From an uncultured bacterium (GTDB taxonomy: Bacteria > Actinomycetota > Coriobacteriia > Coriobacteriales > Coriobacteriaceae), in contig CAJMSO010000024.1 of the NCBI GenBank assembly GCA_905216075.1, positions 1-13,044 of the forward strand: DNA of 13,044 bases. Direction: 5' to 3'. A program made the translations under genes and the position numbers. The first letter of the stretch is position 1. Each line of letters begins with the position of its first letter. The notes under the pieces were generated by a model. That model saw nothing but the letters and a program-made list of their open reading frames with translations. It made no database searches and had not been told where the DNA came from. Shown one piece after another: positions 1-6,933 of this stretch.

Positions 1-141
1 GCCGTCTACAACGTTGCCGGCACGCGGGCCGCCGCCGTCGCCGATGCCCCGGCAAGCTTTAAGGCCGCCTTTATCGACGAGCTCTACCGCGCGACCGCCC
101 AGGACATCGCCGATAACCAACTCGAGCTCGAGGAGGCATAA
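1..141 (+). CDS. thiM: Hydroxyethylthiazole kinase, C-terminal end (partial)
   Basis: Only the last 46 codons are present; the gene enters from the left edge and stops at TAA 139-141. The visible tail contains YNVAGTRAA followed by APASFKAAFIDELYR. This matches the C-terminal pattern of ThiM (an AG-E/T-AA segment followed by GPGSF....FLDALY). ThiM phosphorylates 4-methyl-5-(2-hydroxyethyl)thiazole with ATP in the cytoplasm, supplying the thiazole phosphate that ThiE joins to the pyrimidine. The neighbouring thiE and thiamine-binding-protein genes, only a few bases downstream, strongly support this reading. With so little sequence the call rests on the tail motif plus context. The catalytic part lies outside the window, so completeness cannot be judged. 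Confidence 0.75.
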   Translation, partial: AVYNVAGTRAAAVADAPASFKAAFIDELYRATAQDIADNQLELEEA

Positions 142-144
142 GCC

Positions 145-486
145 ATGTCCGAGCCCGCAACCAATGCCGGCATGAACACACTCGTCGCCGTGGCCATCGC
201 CCCGTGCGGCACCGGCGATGAACTGTCCGCCGAGGTCGCCGAGGTCGTGCGCGTCATTCGCGAGAGCGGCCTTCCCAACCGCACCACCTCGATGTTCACC
301 GAGATCGAGGGTGACTGGGACGAGGTCATGCAGGTCGTGCGCGACGCAACCTTTGTGTTGGCGAGCAAGGGCATCCGCACCGAAGTCGTGCTCAAAGCCG
401 ATATTCGACCCGGATTTACCGACACCATGACCGGCAAGCTCGAGCGCATGGAAGCACAGATCAAAAAGCAGGAGGAAGCACGATGA
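145..486 (+). CDS. MTH1187/YkoF-type thiamine-binding protein (DUF77 family)
   Basis: A 113-residue protein of the small ferredoxin-like-fold family (Pfam Thiamine_BP, formerly DUF77). The family pattern is visible: an N-terminal beta strand (NTLVAVAIAPCGTGDELS, 11-28), a helix with VAEVVRVIRESGL, a strand with a TTSMFTEIEGDWDEV segment (47-61), and the hallmark KADIRPG (84-90) near the C terminus. Relatives bind thiamine or its pyrimidine moiety in the cytoplasm; their exact role is unsettled. The start is ATG 145, three bases after the thiM stop, with GAGGAGG at 130-136 inside the end of thiM. The internal ATG at 172 lacks a ribosome site. The stop overlaps the thiE start by four bases (ATGA), which implies translational coupling. 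Its position between thiM and thiE points to a role in thiamine salvage or precursor handling. Confidence 0.85.
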   Translation: MSEPATNAGMNTLVAVAIAPCGTGDELSAEVAEVVRVIRESGLPNRTTSMFTEIEGDWDEVMQVVRDATFVLASKGIRTEVVLKADIRPGFTDTMTGKLERMEAQIKKQEEAR

Positions 487-1178
487 GCATCCGCGACAAC
501 CTTGATATCTCGGCCTATCTGGTACTCGGCCCCGAAAACACGCTCGGGCGTCCCGTGGGCGATGTGGTGGCCCAGGCGCTCGACGCAGGCTTTACCTGCA
601 TCCAGGTGCGCTCCAAGGTGGCAAGTGCCCGCGAGATCATCGCGCTGACGGGCGACGCCGCGCAGGCAATCGCACAGGCCGGCAAGACCGGTCAGGTCGC
701 CCTGCTGATCGACGACCGCCTGGACTGCGTACTCGCCGCGCGCGAGCAGGGCATCGCTGTCGACGGCGTGCACGTTGGCCAGAGCGATATTCCCGTCGAG
801 GTCTGCCGCAAACTTTTGGGCCCCGATGCCATTGTGGGCCTTTCGGCCCGTTGCGAGGAGATGCTCGAGTACGTCAAGACCGCCGACATGAGCCTGGTCG
901 ACTACCTGGGCATCGGCCCGCTCCACGAGACCGAGACCAAGCGCGACTGCGGACGCGCGGCCGACGGCTCTATCATCACCAAGAGCTTTGAGGACCTGGC
1001 CGCGCTCCATGCGGCAAGCCCCGTGCCCATCGTGGTGGGCGGCGGCGTCAAGACGGCCGACCTGCCGCAGCTCAAGGCCACCGGCGTCGATGGCTTCTTT
1101 GTGGTGAGCGCCGTCTGCAGTGCCGACGACCCCTGCGCCGCCGCCAAGGAGCTCGTCGACACCTGGCAGCAGGCATAG
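483..1178 (+). CDS. thiE: Thiamine-phosphate synthase
   Basis: A 231-residue TIM-barrel enzyme that condenses HMP pyrophosphate with thiazole phosphate to give thiamine monophosphate and pyrophosphate. Visible motifs are IQVRSK (40-45, pyrimidine-site strand), LIDDRLD (75-81, with Asp residues expected at the Mg/pyrophosphate site), VDGVHVGQSDIP (93-104), YLGIGPLHETETK (141-153, thiazole phosphate loop) and VVGGGVK (184-190) before a final GVDGFFVVSAV phosphate-binding segment. The length is normal for the family or slightly long. Start ATG 483 overlaps the previous stop as ATGA, with AGGAGG just upstream inside that gene. HETETKRDC replaces the commoner FPTxTK form, a modest divergence. It is the last gene of the visible thiamine operon and is followed by a hairpin. 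Confidence 0.93.
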   Translation: MSIRDNLDISAYLVLGPENTLGRPVGDVVAQALDAGFTCIQVRSKVASAREIIALTGDAAQAIAQAGKTGQVALLIDDRLDCVLAAREQGIAVDGVHVGQSDIPVEVCRKLLGPDAIVGLSARCEEMLEYVKTADMSLVDYLGIGPLHETETKRDCGRAADGSIITKSFEDLAALHAASPVPIVVGGGVKTADLPQLKATGVDGFFVVSAVCSADDPCAAAKELVDTWQQA

Positions 1179-1224
1179 GCATAAGCCGAGCAGCTGATCC
1201 GCAGCCTCACATCTTTAGCAATAG

Positions 1225-1266
1225 AAAGTGCATCCCAGTTTGGACCTCCATTCCGGGATGCGCTTT
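1225..1266. terminator. Hairpin between convergent genes, probable bidirectional terminator
   Basis: The arms AAAGTGCATCCC (1225-1236) and GGGATGCGCTTT (1255-1266) pair over 12 positions with one G-U wobble and an 18-base loop. The element lies between the stop of thiE (1178) and the stop of the convergent patatin gene (1291), where a shared terminator is expected. There is no long T run on the plus side. On the minus side the stem ends in CTTT followed by CTATT, a weak U tract, so it fits the minus-strand gene better. Confidence 0.6.
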
Positions 1267-1290
1267 CCGCCGAGTCCACGGCAGTTTGCC

Positions 1291-2160
1291 CTACTCTGCC
1301 AGATACGCTTCCAGCGCCGGCAAGGTCGCCTCCGCATCGCGGCGACCGACCTGGTAGATGCGCTCGAGCTCATCCGGTTCGCGGCACAGCGACGGCACCT
1401 TCACCGATTCGCTCGGCCGCACCACAAAGATTTCGCCGGCAGCCTCGCGACGTGCCAGGTCATCGAGCGTGGCATTGTAGACCTCATGCCGATGCTCAAG
1501 CGCTGCGACAAACTCCGGGGAGTGACGGAACACGCGCCGCAGCATGGGCATCACGCTGTTGGGCTGCTTCACAAAGCCCGCCGGCTGCGTGAGCACCACG
1601 ATATTGCGGTCATACCCCTGCGCAAACAGCCATGCACTGGGAATAGAATCAGCCACGCCACCATCCAGATACTTATGCCCGTCAATAGCAACGGGACGCG
1701 TCGCCACGGGAATCGCCGACGATGCCCGGATCCACTCGATATCCCGCTCGTCGCCATAGGGCAGGTCATGGTAGACGGCCTTGCCCGTCTCGATATCGGT
1801 ACACACGCACGTAAACCGCATGGGGCAGGCGCGATATGTCTCCAAATCGATGGGATCGCGCTCGATGGGCACCTCGTGATAGGCAAAATCGGCATTGAAC
1901 ATATCGCCAGTTCGCAGCCAGCTTACTACACCTGCATAGCGTTTATCGGCGCAATAGGCCTTGTTATAGCGAATGGCGCGGCCGATCTGACGCGATTTAA
2001 AGTTGTAGCCAAACGCCGCGCCCGCCGAGACACCCACCATATGGTCGCAAGTCAAACCGTGCTCCATCCAAACGTCGAGCACGCCCGCCGTATACATACC
2101 GCGGTAGCCGCCTCCCTCGAGTGCCAGCCCCACCGTGCGCGTCATAGTTGGCTGTGCCAT
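1291..2160 (-). CDS. Patatin-like phospholipase family protein
   Basis: A 289-residue predicted lipid acyl hydrolase of the bacterial patatin/cPLA2-like family (COG4667-type). It has a Ser-Asp dyad: the oxyanion loop GGGYRG (16-21), the nucleophile elbow GVSAG with Ser45, and the DGG motif with Asp166. It has no signal peptide or membrane helix, so it is probably cytoplasmic or peripheral on the membrane. The true substrate is unknown. The frame is open to ATG 2244, but I chose ATG 2160 because GGAGAT (minus strand, 2172-2167) sits eight bases upstream. The 28 extra residues of the longer form look unlike family N termini, whereas homology-like sequence begins at once with TVGLALEGGGYRG. It stands alone between a convergent thiamine operon and a divergent cyclic-di-GMP gene. 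I see no clear promoter for it. Confidence 0.88.
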   Translation of the reverse strand: MAQPTMTRTVGLALEGGGYRGMYTAGVLDVWMEHGLTCDHMVGVSAGAAFGYNFKSRQIGRAIRYNKAYCADKRYAGVVSWLRTGDMFNADFAYHEVPIERDPIDLETYRACPMRFTCVCTDIETGKAVYHDLPYGDERDIEWIRASSAIPVATRPVAIDGHKYLDGGVADSIPSAWLFAQGYDRNIVVLTQPAGFVKQPNSVMPMLRRVFRHSPEFVAALEHRHEVYNATLDDLARREAAGEIFVVRPSESVKVPSLCREPDELERIYQVGRRDAEATLPALEAYLAE

Positions 2161-2484
2161 GCGACCATCTCCGTCCCCGCAAATATAAACGGAACAAGTA
2201 TACCCATCAACATATACCGCCCCAGTCGCATTTTTATCGAACATCGCATCATCGCGCTGCCGTTTGTCGAATAATAGCCACCCACAGCATGTGCACCCCT
2301 ATATAATTTTGTACTGTTGTTTATACTACTCAGCAGTTATCAACAGCGAACATTAGCCGGCAAAGTAACCCAACAACGCAGCAAGGCGGGGGCCCGGATA
2401 CACGCAAAACGCTGAGCAACGATGCGTGTACACAACGAGCTCGCCCGACGCAATCCGCCCCGACCTCAGAAAGCCGCTTAGAAC
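2161..2484. other. Gene-free divergent intergenic region
   Basis: About 320 bases separate the patatin start (minus) from the cyclic-di-GMP gene (plus). The middle is AT-rich and includes a perfect TATAAT at 2302-2307 on plus and TATACT at 2322-2327, but neither has a recognisable TTGACA-like hexamer at the right spacing. TATAAA on the minus strand near 2325-2320 is similarly unsupported. The right part (2341-2484) is GC-rich again and contains the hairpin annotated at 2399-2430. In the longer patatin reading, 2161-2244 would be coding. I recognise no riboswitch or RNA gene here. Confidence 0.5.
2399..2430 (+). promoter_or_regulatory. Hairpin in the 5' leader of the GGDEF/EAL gene, with a possible leader ORF
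   Basis: TACACGCA (2399-2406) and TGCGTGTA (2423-2430) form a perfect 8-bp stem with a 16-base loop, 55 bases before the ATG of the 905-residue protein. The right arm covers most of an ATG at 2422 that opens a 19-codon reading frame (MRVHNELARRNPPRPQKAA) ending at TAG 2479-2481. That stop is three bases before ATG 2485 and in the same frame. The main gene has no good Shine-Dalgarno sequence of its own, so coupling to such a leader is conceivable. The stem is seen; the regulatory role is inference. Confidence 0.35.
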
Positions 2485-5202
2485 ATGGAAACTGTCAGCA
2501 ATTACACCGAAACGCTCGAAAAGACCGTCCGCGACCTTCTCGAGCGTCAGGATGATCTGATTAGGACCGCCTTTACCGACCAGCTTACCGGACTTGGCAA
2601 CCGCGGCGGCTTTGCCCGTTCCCTCGAGGAGCTCTGGGAGCAGGACGCCCCCGTTACCATGGCGTTCATCGATATCGACAATCTCAAGCACTGCAACGAT
2701 GTCTTTGGCCACGACGAGGGCAACCGCTATATCTTGCAGGTAAGCCTTTATCTCAAGCTGTATATGAAGGTAGACGAGGCGGCATTTCGTCTGGGAGGCG
2801 ACGAGTTTGCCATCCTATCTACGATTGCGACCGAGGACGACCTCGCCGAACGTCTGGAACACTGCCGAACGATCCTGCTCAAAAACAACGATTCCGAGAT
2901 GCCCCACTCGTTTAGCTACGGAGTGGCACACGCCGACCCCGCCCTGGGCGAAGCCTCCAATCGCATGACACTCGATGCCGACCATCGCATGTACGACTAC
3001 AAGCTACGTCATGCCATGCATCTTGATCGACGTAATATCGCGCAAGTCCACACCGACGACTTCGAAATAAGCGACCGTATTTTCGACGCCTTTTCGATGC
3101 TCAACGAAGGCCGTTATTTCTTTATCGAGAACTTGGACAAGGACCGCACCCTTTGGTCGCAAGGTGCCTTGCGCGATCTCGGTCTTCCTTCGGAGCACAT
3201 AGACAGCTGCCGCGATTTCTGGAAGACGCGCGTCCATCCCGATGACCTCGAGGCCTACGCCAACGACATCAACCAGATCTTTAACGGCTCCAAACACCGC
3301 CGCGTCATGCAGTACCGCATGCGCAATGCCGCGGGTGACTACGTTCTCTGCCGTGCTCGCGGGTTTCGCATCGACGGCGACGGAAATGTCCCCTCGCTCT
3401 ATGTCGGCGAGCTCGTCAACCACTCGCTTGCCGAAACCGTCGACGCCGCCACAGGCCTCGGAACGCAGCGCATGCTGGTCAACGCTATCGATGCCTGCCG
3501 TCGCGACCGCTGCGAGACGGGGCTTATAGCGGTGCGCATTCGTGGCACGGCGAATCTCAACGAGCTCTACGGGGCCGAGGCTGTCGACAGCATGCTTGCC
3601 GAATACGCAGGCCGCATGCTGTCGATCACCCGCGGCAGAAGCCGGGTCTTCCGTTCACGAAGCGTCCAGTTCGTCGTGCTCAGCAACGATTTGGACCACG
3701 AGGCATTCGAGCAACTGACCCGCCACCTTAAAGAGGCCGTTTTCGCTCCTGTTCAAATCGCAGGCGACACCATTACTCCCGTCTGCCTTGTCGTCCCGGC
3801 CTTTTACGAGCACTTAGCCCATCAAGCGACCGCCGTTTTAGGCGAACTCGACCGTCGCCTTCGCACGGCCGGCGGGCTTGTTCCCAACGACAGCCTCCCC
3901 ATACCCGAGGCGGAGCGCAAAAGCGCCATCGCCGAACGTATCGACTCGCTCACGGGTCTCTATCGACCCAGCGAGTTTATGCGGCGCGCCAACGCATTTC
4001 TCGAGGCAAGGCGCGACGACACCTGGTGCATCGCCACCGTCGACATGGGTCACATGCGCCTGTTTAATGAATGGCACGGCCAGGCCGAGGGCGACCGCGT
4101 ACTCGCCGATGTGGGCACGGTCCTCAAGGACATCGAGAATGCCGATATGGGCGTCGCAGGGTACTGGGGCCAAGATGACTTTTGCGTACTCATCCCCTTT
4201 AAGCACATCACCGTCCATCAAATCTACAACCGCGTTCGCGAGGCAGTAGCCAGGCATGATGACGGCGTAGGTTTTTGGCCGTCCATGGGCATTTACCCCA
4301 TCGACTCCAATGAGGAGATCACCATCGATGCGCAGGCAAAGGCCATGTTTACCAATCGACGCGCCAAAAACGACTTCAAGGAGCGCATTGCTATTTTCCG
4401 CCCCGAAGAATATGAACACGAGATTGCGTTCCACCGCACGCTGACCGAGTTCCAGTACGCGCTCTCAAATGGCCGCATCACGTGCTACCTGCAGCCCCAG
4501 GTCGATATGGAAACCGGCGAGATCATTGGCGCCGAGGCACTTACGCGCTGGATTGACAAGGACGGCTCTCTCATTTCGCCCGCAACGTTTATCCCCGCAC
4601 TCGAGGAAAGCGGCTTTGTGGTGACGCTCGACAAGTACATTTGGCAGGGTGTCGCCATATGGCTTCGCGAGCGTCTCGATCGCGATCTTCGCGTGGTTCC
4701 GGTCTCGCTTAATGTGTCTCGCGTGGACATTCTTGCCTGCGACGTTGCCGAGCATATGGGATCGCTCGCCGCCCAATACAACCTGCCGCCCGAGCTCATG
4801 CGCATCGAGATCACCGAGACGGCTTATACGGGAGAGTCCGAAGCCGTGGACAAACTGACAGCCGACTTGCACACCCGCGGCTTCTCGACCTATATGGACG
4901 ATTTTGGCACCGGTCAGTCCACGCTCGCGATGCTCAAGAACGTCAACGTCGACGTCATCAAGCTCGACCGCACCTTTGTGCCCACCGACCGCGATCAAGG
5001 CCGCAGCGCGCAGATCGTGTCATCGATGCTCGAGATGGCGCAGTCGCTCCATCTGCCCATTGTAATCGAAGGCGTCGAGACAAATGAGCAGGCGAACATG
5101 CTACGACAAATGGGCGCCCGCTACGCTCAGGGCTTCCTCTACTACCGCCCCATGCCGGTGAAGGATTTTGAGGCATTGCTCGATGGCGGCAATAATAACT
5201 GA
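2485..5202 (+). CDS. Cyclic-di-GMP enzyme: GGDEF-PAS-degenerate GGDEF x2-EAL
   Basis: A 905-residue soluble protein with no membrane segment or signal peptide. In order: a short N-terminal helix (1-28); GGDEF domain 1 (about 29-180) with intact DxLTGLGNR, FIDIDNLKHCND and GGDEF at 104-108; a PAS_3-like sensor fold (about 197-315, with HPDD at 251-254); a degenerate GGDEF domain (about 318-470) with RSVQF in place of the signature; a third GGDEF-like domain (about 484-640) reading WGQDDF at 561-566; and an EAL domain (about 650-900). The EAL catalytic set is complete: E684 in EAL, N743, E775, D805-D806, K826, E862 and Q882. It is therefore predicted both to make c-di-GMP from GTP and to hydrolyse it to pGpG, with the balance set by the PAS and pseudo-domains. 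The RxxD inhibitory site is not conserved (KVDE at 95-98). ATG 2485 is the first start after an in-frame TAG; its ribosome site is poor. Confidence 0.9.
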   Translation: METVSNYTETLEKTVRDLLERQDDLIRTAFTDQLTGLGNRGGFARSLEELWEQDAPVTMAFIDIDNLKHCNDVFGHDEGNRYILQVSLYLKLYMKVDEAAFRLGGDEFAILSTIATEDDLAERLEHCRTILLKNNDSEMPHSFSYGVAHADPALGEASNRMTLDADHRMYDYKLRHAMHLDRRNIAQVHTDDFEISDRIFDAFSMLNEGRYFFIENLDKDRTLWSQGALRDLGLPSEHIDSCRDFWKTRVHPDDLEAYANDINQIFNGSKHRRVMQYRMRNAAGDYVLCRARGFRIDGDGNVPSLYVGELVNHSLAETVDAATGLGTQRMLVNAIDACRRDRCETGLIAVRIRGTANLNELYGAEAVDSMLAEYAGRMLSITRGRSRVFRSRSVQFVVLSNDLDHEAFEQLTRHLKEAVFAPVQIAGDTITPVCLVVPAFYEHLAHQATAVLGELDRRLRTAGGLVPNDSLPIPEAERKSAIAERIDSLTGLYRPSEFMRRANAFLEARRDDTWCIATVDMGHMRLFNEWHGQAEGDRVLADVGTVLKDIENADMGVAGYWGQDDFCVLIPFKHITVHQIYNRVREAVARHDDGVGFWPSMGIYPIDSNEEITIDAQAKAMFTNRRAKNDFKERIAIFRPEEYEHEIAFHRTLTEFQYALSNGRITCYLQPQVDMETGEIIGAEALTRWIDKDGSLISPATFIPALEESGFVVTLDKYIWQGVAIWLRERLDRDLRVVPVSLNVSRVDILACDVAEHMGSLAAQYNLPPELMRIEITETAYTGESEAVDKLTADLHTRGFSTYMDDFGTGQSTLAMLKNVNVDVIKLDRTFVPTDRDQGRSAQIVSSMLEMAQSLHLPIVIEGVETNEQANMLRQMGARYAQGFLYYRPMPVKDFEALLDGGNNN

Positions 5203-5230
5203 TACGCTCGCGCGCAAAACGCCACCGTCG

Positions 5231-5250
5231 AAAGGGGCATTTGTCCCCAT
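5231..5250. repeat. Short GGGG...CCCC inverted element after the GGDEF/EAL gene
   Basis: GGGG (5234-5237) and CCCC (5245-5248) flank CATTTGT, giving a 4-bp stem in the context AAAGGGGCATTTGTCCCCATT. It resembles half of a GGGGACA-type REP palindrome. There is no T run after it, so it is a poor terminator on its own. The assignment is tentative. Confidence 0.2.
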
Positions 5251-5260
5251 TGGCTAACTT

Positions 5261-5291
5261 ATATCCCCAATCCAAACCGAATTGGGGATAT
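5261..5291. promoter_or_regulatory. Perfect 11-bp inverted repeat upstream of the second GGDEF gene
   Basis: ATATCCCCAAT (5261-5271) and ATTGGGGATAT (5281-5291) are exact reverse complements around a 9-base spacer. The right arm runs into TATGAT (5289-5294), which resembles a -10 hexamer, so the repeat could be an operator over the promoter of the 509-residue gene. It could also be a terminator for the preceding gene, although the T5 run (5302-5306) lies 10 bases beyond the stem. No matching -35 hexamer is visible. The symmetry is certain, the role is not. Confidence 0.45.
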
Positions 5292-5313
5292 GATACAAAC
5301 CGTTTTTCCGCCC

Positions 5314-5320
5314 AAGGAGG
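5314..5320 (+). promoter_or_regulatory. Near-consensus Shine-Dalgarno of the 509-residue GGDEF gene
   Basis: AAGGAGG at 5314-5320, within AAGGAGGTTATC, is almost fully complementary to the 16S rRNA 3' end and lies nine bases before ATG 5330. It fixes that start and predicts strong translation. This contrasts with the paralogous gene upstream, which has almost no ribosome site. Confidence 0.85.
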
Positions 5321-5329
5321 TTATCCATC

Positions 5330-6859
5330 ATGAACGAGTCGTACCGCATGGGCGAGCAATCGATTATTGCCTATCTTCAGCGACTTGCGAATGGCGTCTC
5401 GACCGCCGAACTCGATGTTGCCGCGCTGCCTGCAGATCTACGCGCCGTTGGTGAGCAACTGCAAAAGACGCATGCCATCCTGCAACAAGAGCGCCAGCTG
5501 CTTGAGCGCAACGCCTATATCGACCCGCTCACCAACTTGGGCAACCGCAGCGGACTCGACCGTCACGTCGAGCAGCTCTGGCGCAAAGGCGATCCCTTCA
5601 CCTGCGCCTATATTGACATCGACCATCTCAAGCATTGCAATGATAGGTTTGGCCACGCCGAAGGCAATCGCTATATTCTGAGCATCTGCCGCACGCTCTC
5701 CGAAACCATGGAGCACAATGAGATGCTGTTCCGTATCGGTGGAGACGAGTTTGTGCTTATCTCGCTCTCCGCAAACGAGACTGAACTCGAGCAGCGCTTG
5801 GAGCAGGTGCGTGCCGGGCTGATCGAGGCGAGCTCAGGTGGCAAGGCGCCCATGATCGCCAGCTTTAGCTTTGGCTGCTCGCGCGTCGATCCACTTGCCG
5901 GCGACACGCGTCGCCAGATGACGATGGATGCCGATCGCAAGATGTATCGCTATAAGCTTATGCATCGTGTACAGCAACCGAAAGACAATGACGCACCACA
6001 ACGCCCAATCGTCGATCAGCTTCCCTGCAACGACCGGGTGTTCCAAGCAATCTCCATGAGCTCCGAGATGCGCTATCCGTTCATCCTCAACCTCGATACG
6101 GGCGAATCGCAATGGTCGGTTAACGCCGTGCGCGATTTTGACCTGCCCTCCCAGCACCCTTTTAACTCGGTCGACATGTGGCTCGCCCGCGTTCATCCCG
6201 AGGACCGCGACAACGTACGCGCCGAGCTCGACATGGTGATAAACGGCACGTGGCACTTCCACTACATGCAGTATCGCGTAATGGATGCCACCGGAGCATA
6301 CGCGCTTTGCGACTGCACGGGTTACCGCTTGGACGGCACCGATACCGAGCCCAGCATGTATGTGGGCATCATCATCAACCGAAGCCTAGCGGATACGACC
6401 GACTCGGTGACGGGCCTGGGCGATATTCACGCCCTGGTCAACGCCATTGGCGAAATGCGCCGCGTGGCGCGCGAGGCAGGCTTTATTGCCATTAAGGTTG
6501 ACGATATCGCCGAGGTCAATGCCCGCTTTGGATTTGATGCAGGCGACCGCGTGCTCGCCGAAAGCGCCGCTTGCCTTATGGAATGCTCGCGCGGCAAGGG
6601 TCGCCTGTTCCGCTCGACGGGGCCGACATTCGTGGCGCTTTTCGACGACTTTGATCCCGAAGAGACCGACGCGATCGCAGACGAAATCGAGCGGTTCCTG
6701 GGTTCTCCCGTGCTCATCGGCTCGCTTGAATATCAGCCGCCCATTCGTGTGGCGACGCTTCATCTGGACGCTGTCGATCGACAGCCCGTTTCCATTTTGA
6801 ACGAGCTCAAAGCGTTGCTCGGTAAAGCCGTGCAGGTGCCAGGTACCAAACTGGATTAG
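5330..6859 (+). CDS. Diguanylate cyclase with PAS and degenerate GGDEF domains
   Basis: A 509-residue soluble protein predicted to convert two GTP to cyclic di-GMP. The N terminus (1-62) includes a charged amphipathic coiled-coil-like helix (about 36-62) that probably helps dimerisation. GGDEF domain 1 (about 63-215) has DPLTNLGNR, YIDIDHLKHCND and the intact signature GGDEF at 137-141. A PAS_3-like fold follows (about 236-352, HPED at 289-292). The last domain (about 355-505) aligns with GGDEF folds, opening with DSVTGLGD, but the signature is replaced by TGPTF (430-434), so it is likely a regulatory pseudo-domain. The inhibitory RxxD is absent (ExxE at 128-131). The whole protein is collinear with the first ~470 residues of the upstream 905-residue protein, which marks a tandem duplication. 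It has its own strong ribosome site and possibly its own promoter. Confidence 0.9.
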   Translation: MNESYRMGEQSIIAYLQRLANGVSTAELDVAALPADLRAVGEQLQKTHAILQQERQLLERNAYIDPLTNLGNRSGLDRHVEQLWRKGDPFTCAYIDIDHLKHCNDRFGHAEGNRYILSICRTLSETMEHNEMLFRIGGDEFVLISLSANETELEQRLEQVRAGLIEASSGGKAPMIASFSFGCSRVDPLAGDTRRQMTMDADRKMYRYKLMHRVQQPKDNDAPQRPIVDQLPCNDRVFQAISMSSEMRYPFILNLDTGESQWSVNAVRDFDLPSQHPFNSVDMWLARVHPEDRDNVRAELDMVINGTWHFHYMQYRVMDATGAYALCDCTGYRLDGTDTEPSMYVGIIINRSLADTTDSVTGLGDIHALVNAIGEMRRVAREAGFIAIKVDDIAEVNARFGFDAGDRVLAESAACLMECSRGKGRLFRSTGPTFVALFDDFDPEETDAIADEIERFLGSPVLIGSLEYQPPIRVATLHLDAVDRQPVSILNELKALLGKAVQVPGTKLD

Positions 6860-6896
6860 CACCGCGCCCGCACCGCCTCCCCCATCGTGCGATAAT

Positions 6897-6924
6897 CCTC
6901 TGCAGAAGTCACCAACAGCAGAGG
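6897..6924 (+). promoter_or_regulatory. Inverted repeat overlapping the reductase ribosome-binding site
   Basis: CCTCTGC (6897-6903) and GCAGAGG (6918-6924) pair perfectly with a 14-base loop. The right arm contains part of the GAGGGAG ribosome site (6921-6927) of the downstream reductase, so folding would hide it. GATAAT (6891-6896), just before the left arm, resembles a -10 hexamer but lacks a visible -35. Regulatory function is inference. Confidence 0.35.
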
Positions 6925-6933
6925 GAGTTTGTG

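Noticed and set aside
84..1010. Minus-strand open frame of about 300 codons over the thiamine operon
   Set aside because: It overlaps three well-supported, tightly packed genes and shows no protein motifs or ribosome site.
1228..2274. Plus-strand open frame opposite the patatin gene
   Set aside because: The minus strand has the complete patatin Ser-Asp dyad and oxyanion loop; the plus-strand translation is unrecognisable.
2337..2345. DnaA-box-like TTATCAACA
   Set aside because: One mismatch to the consensus, single copy, and no dnaA, dnaN or box cluster nearby, so it is probably chance.
2341..2484. Cyclic-di-GMP riboswitch before the GGDEF/EAL gene
   Set aside because: ACGCAAAA and GGCAAAG recall pieces of the class I aptamer, but the order, spacing and closing helices do not fit, and the GGGTTACC-like 3' half is missing.
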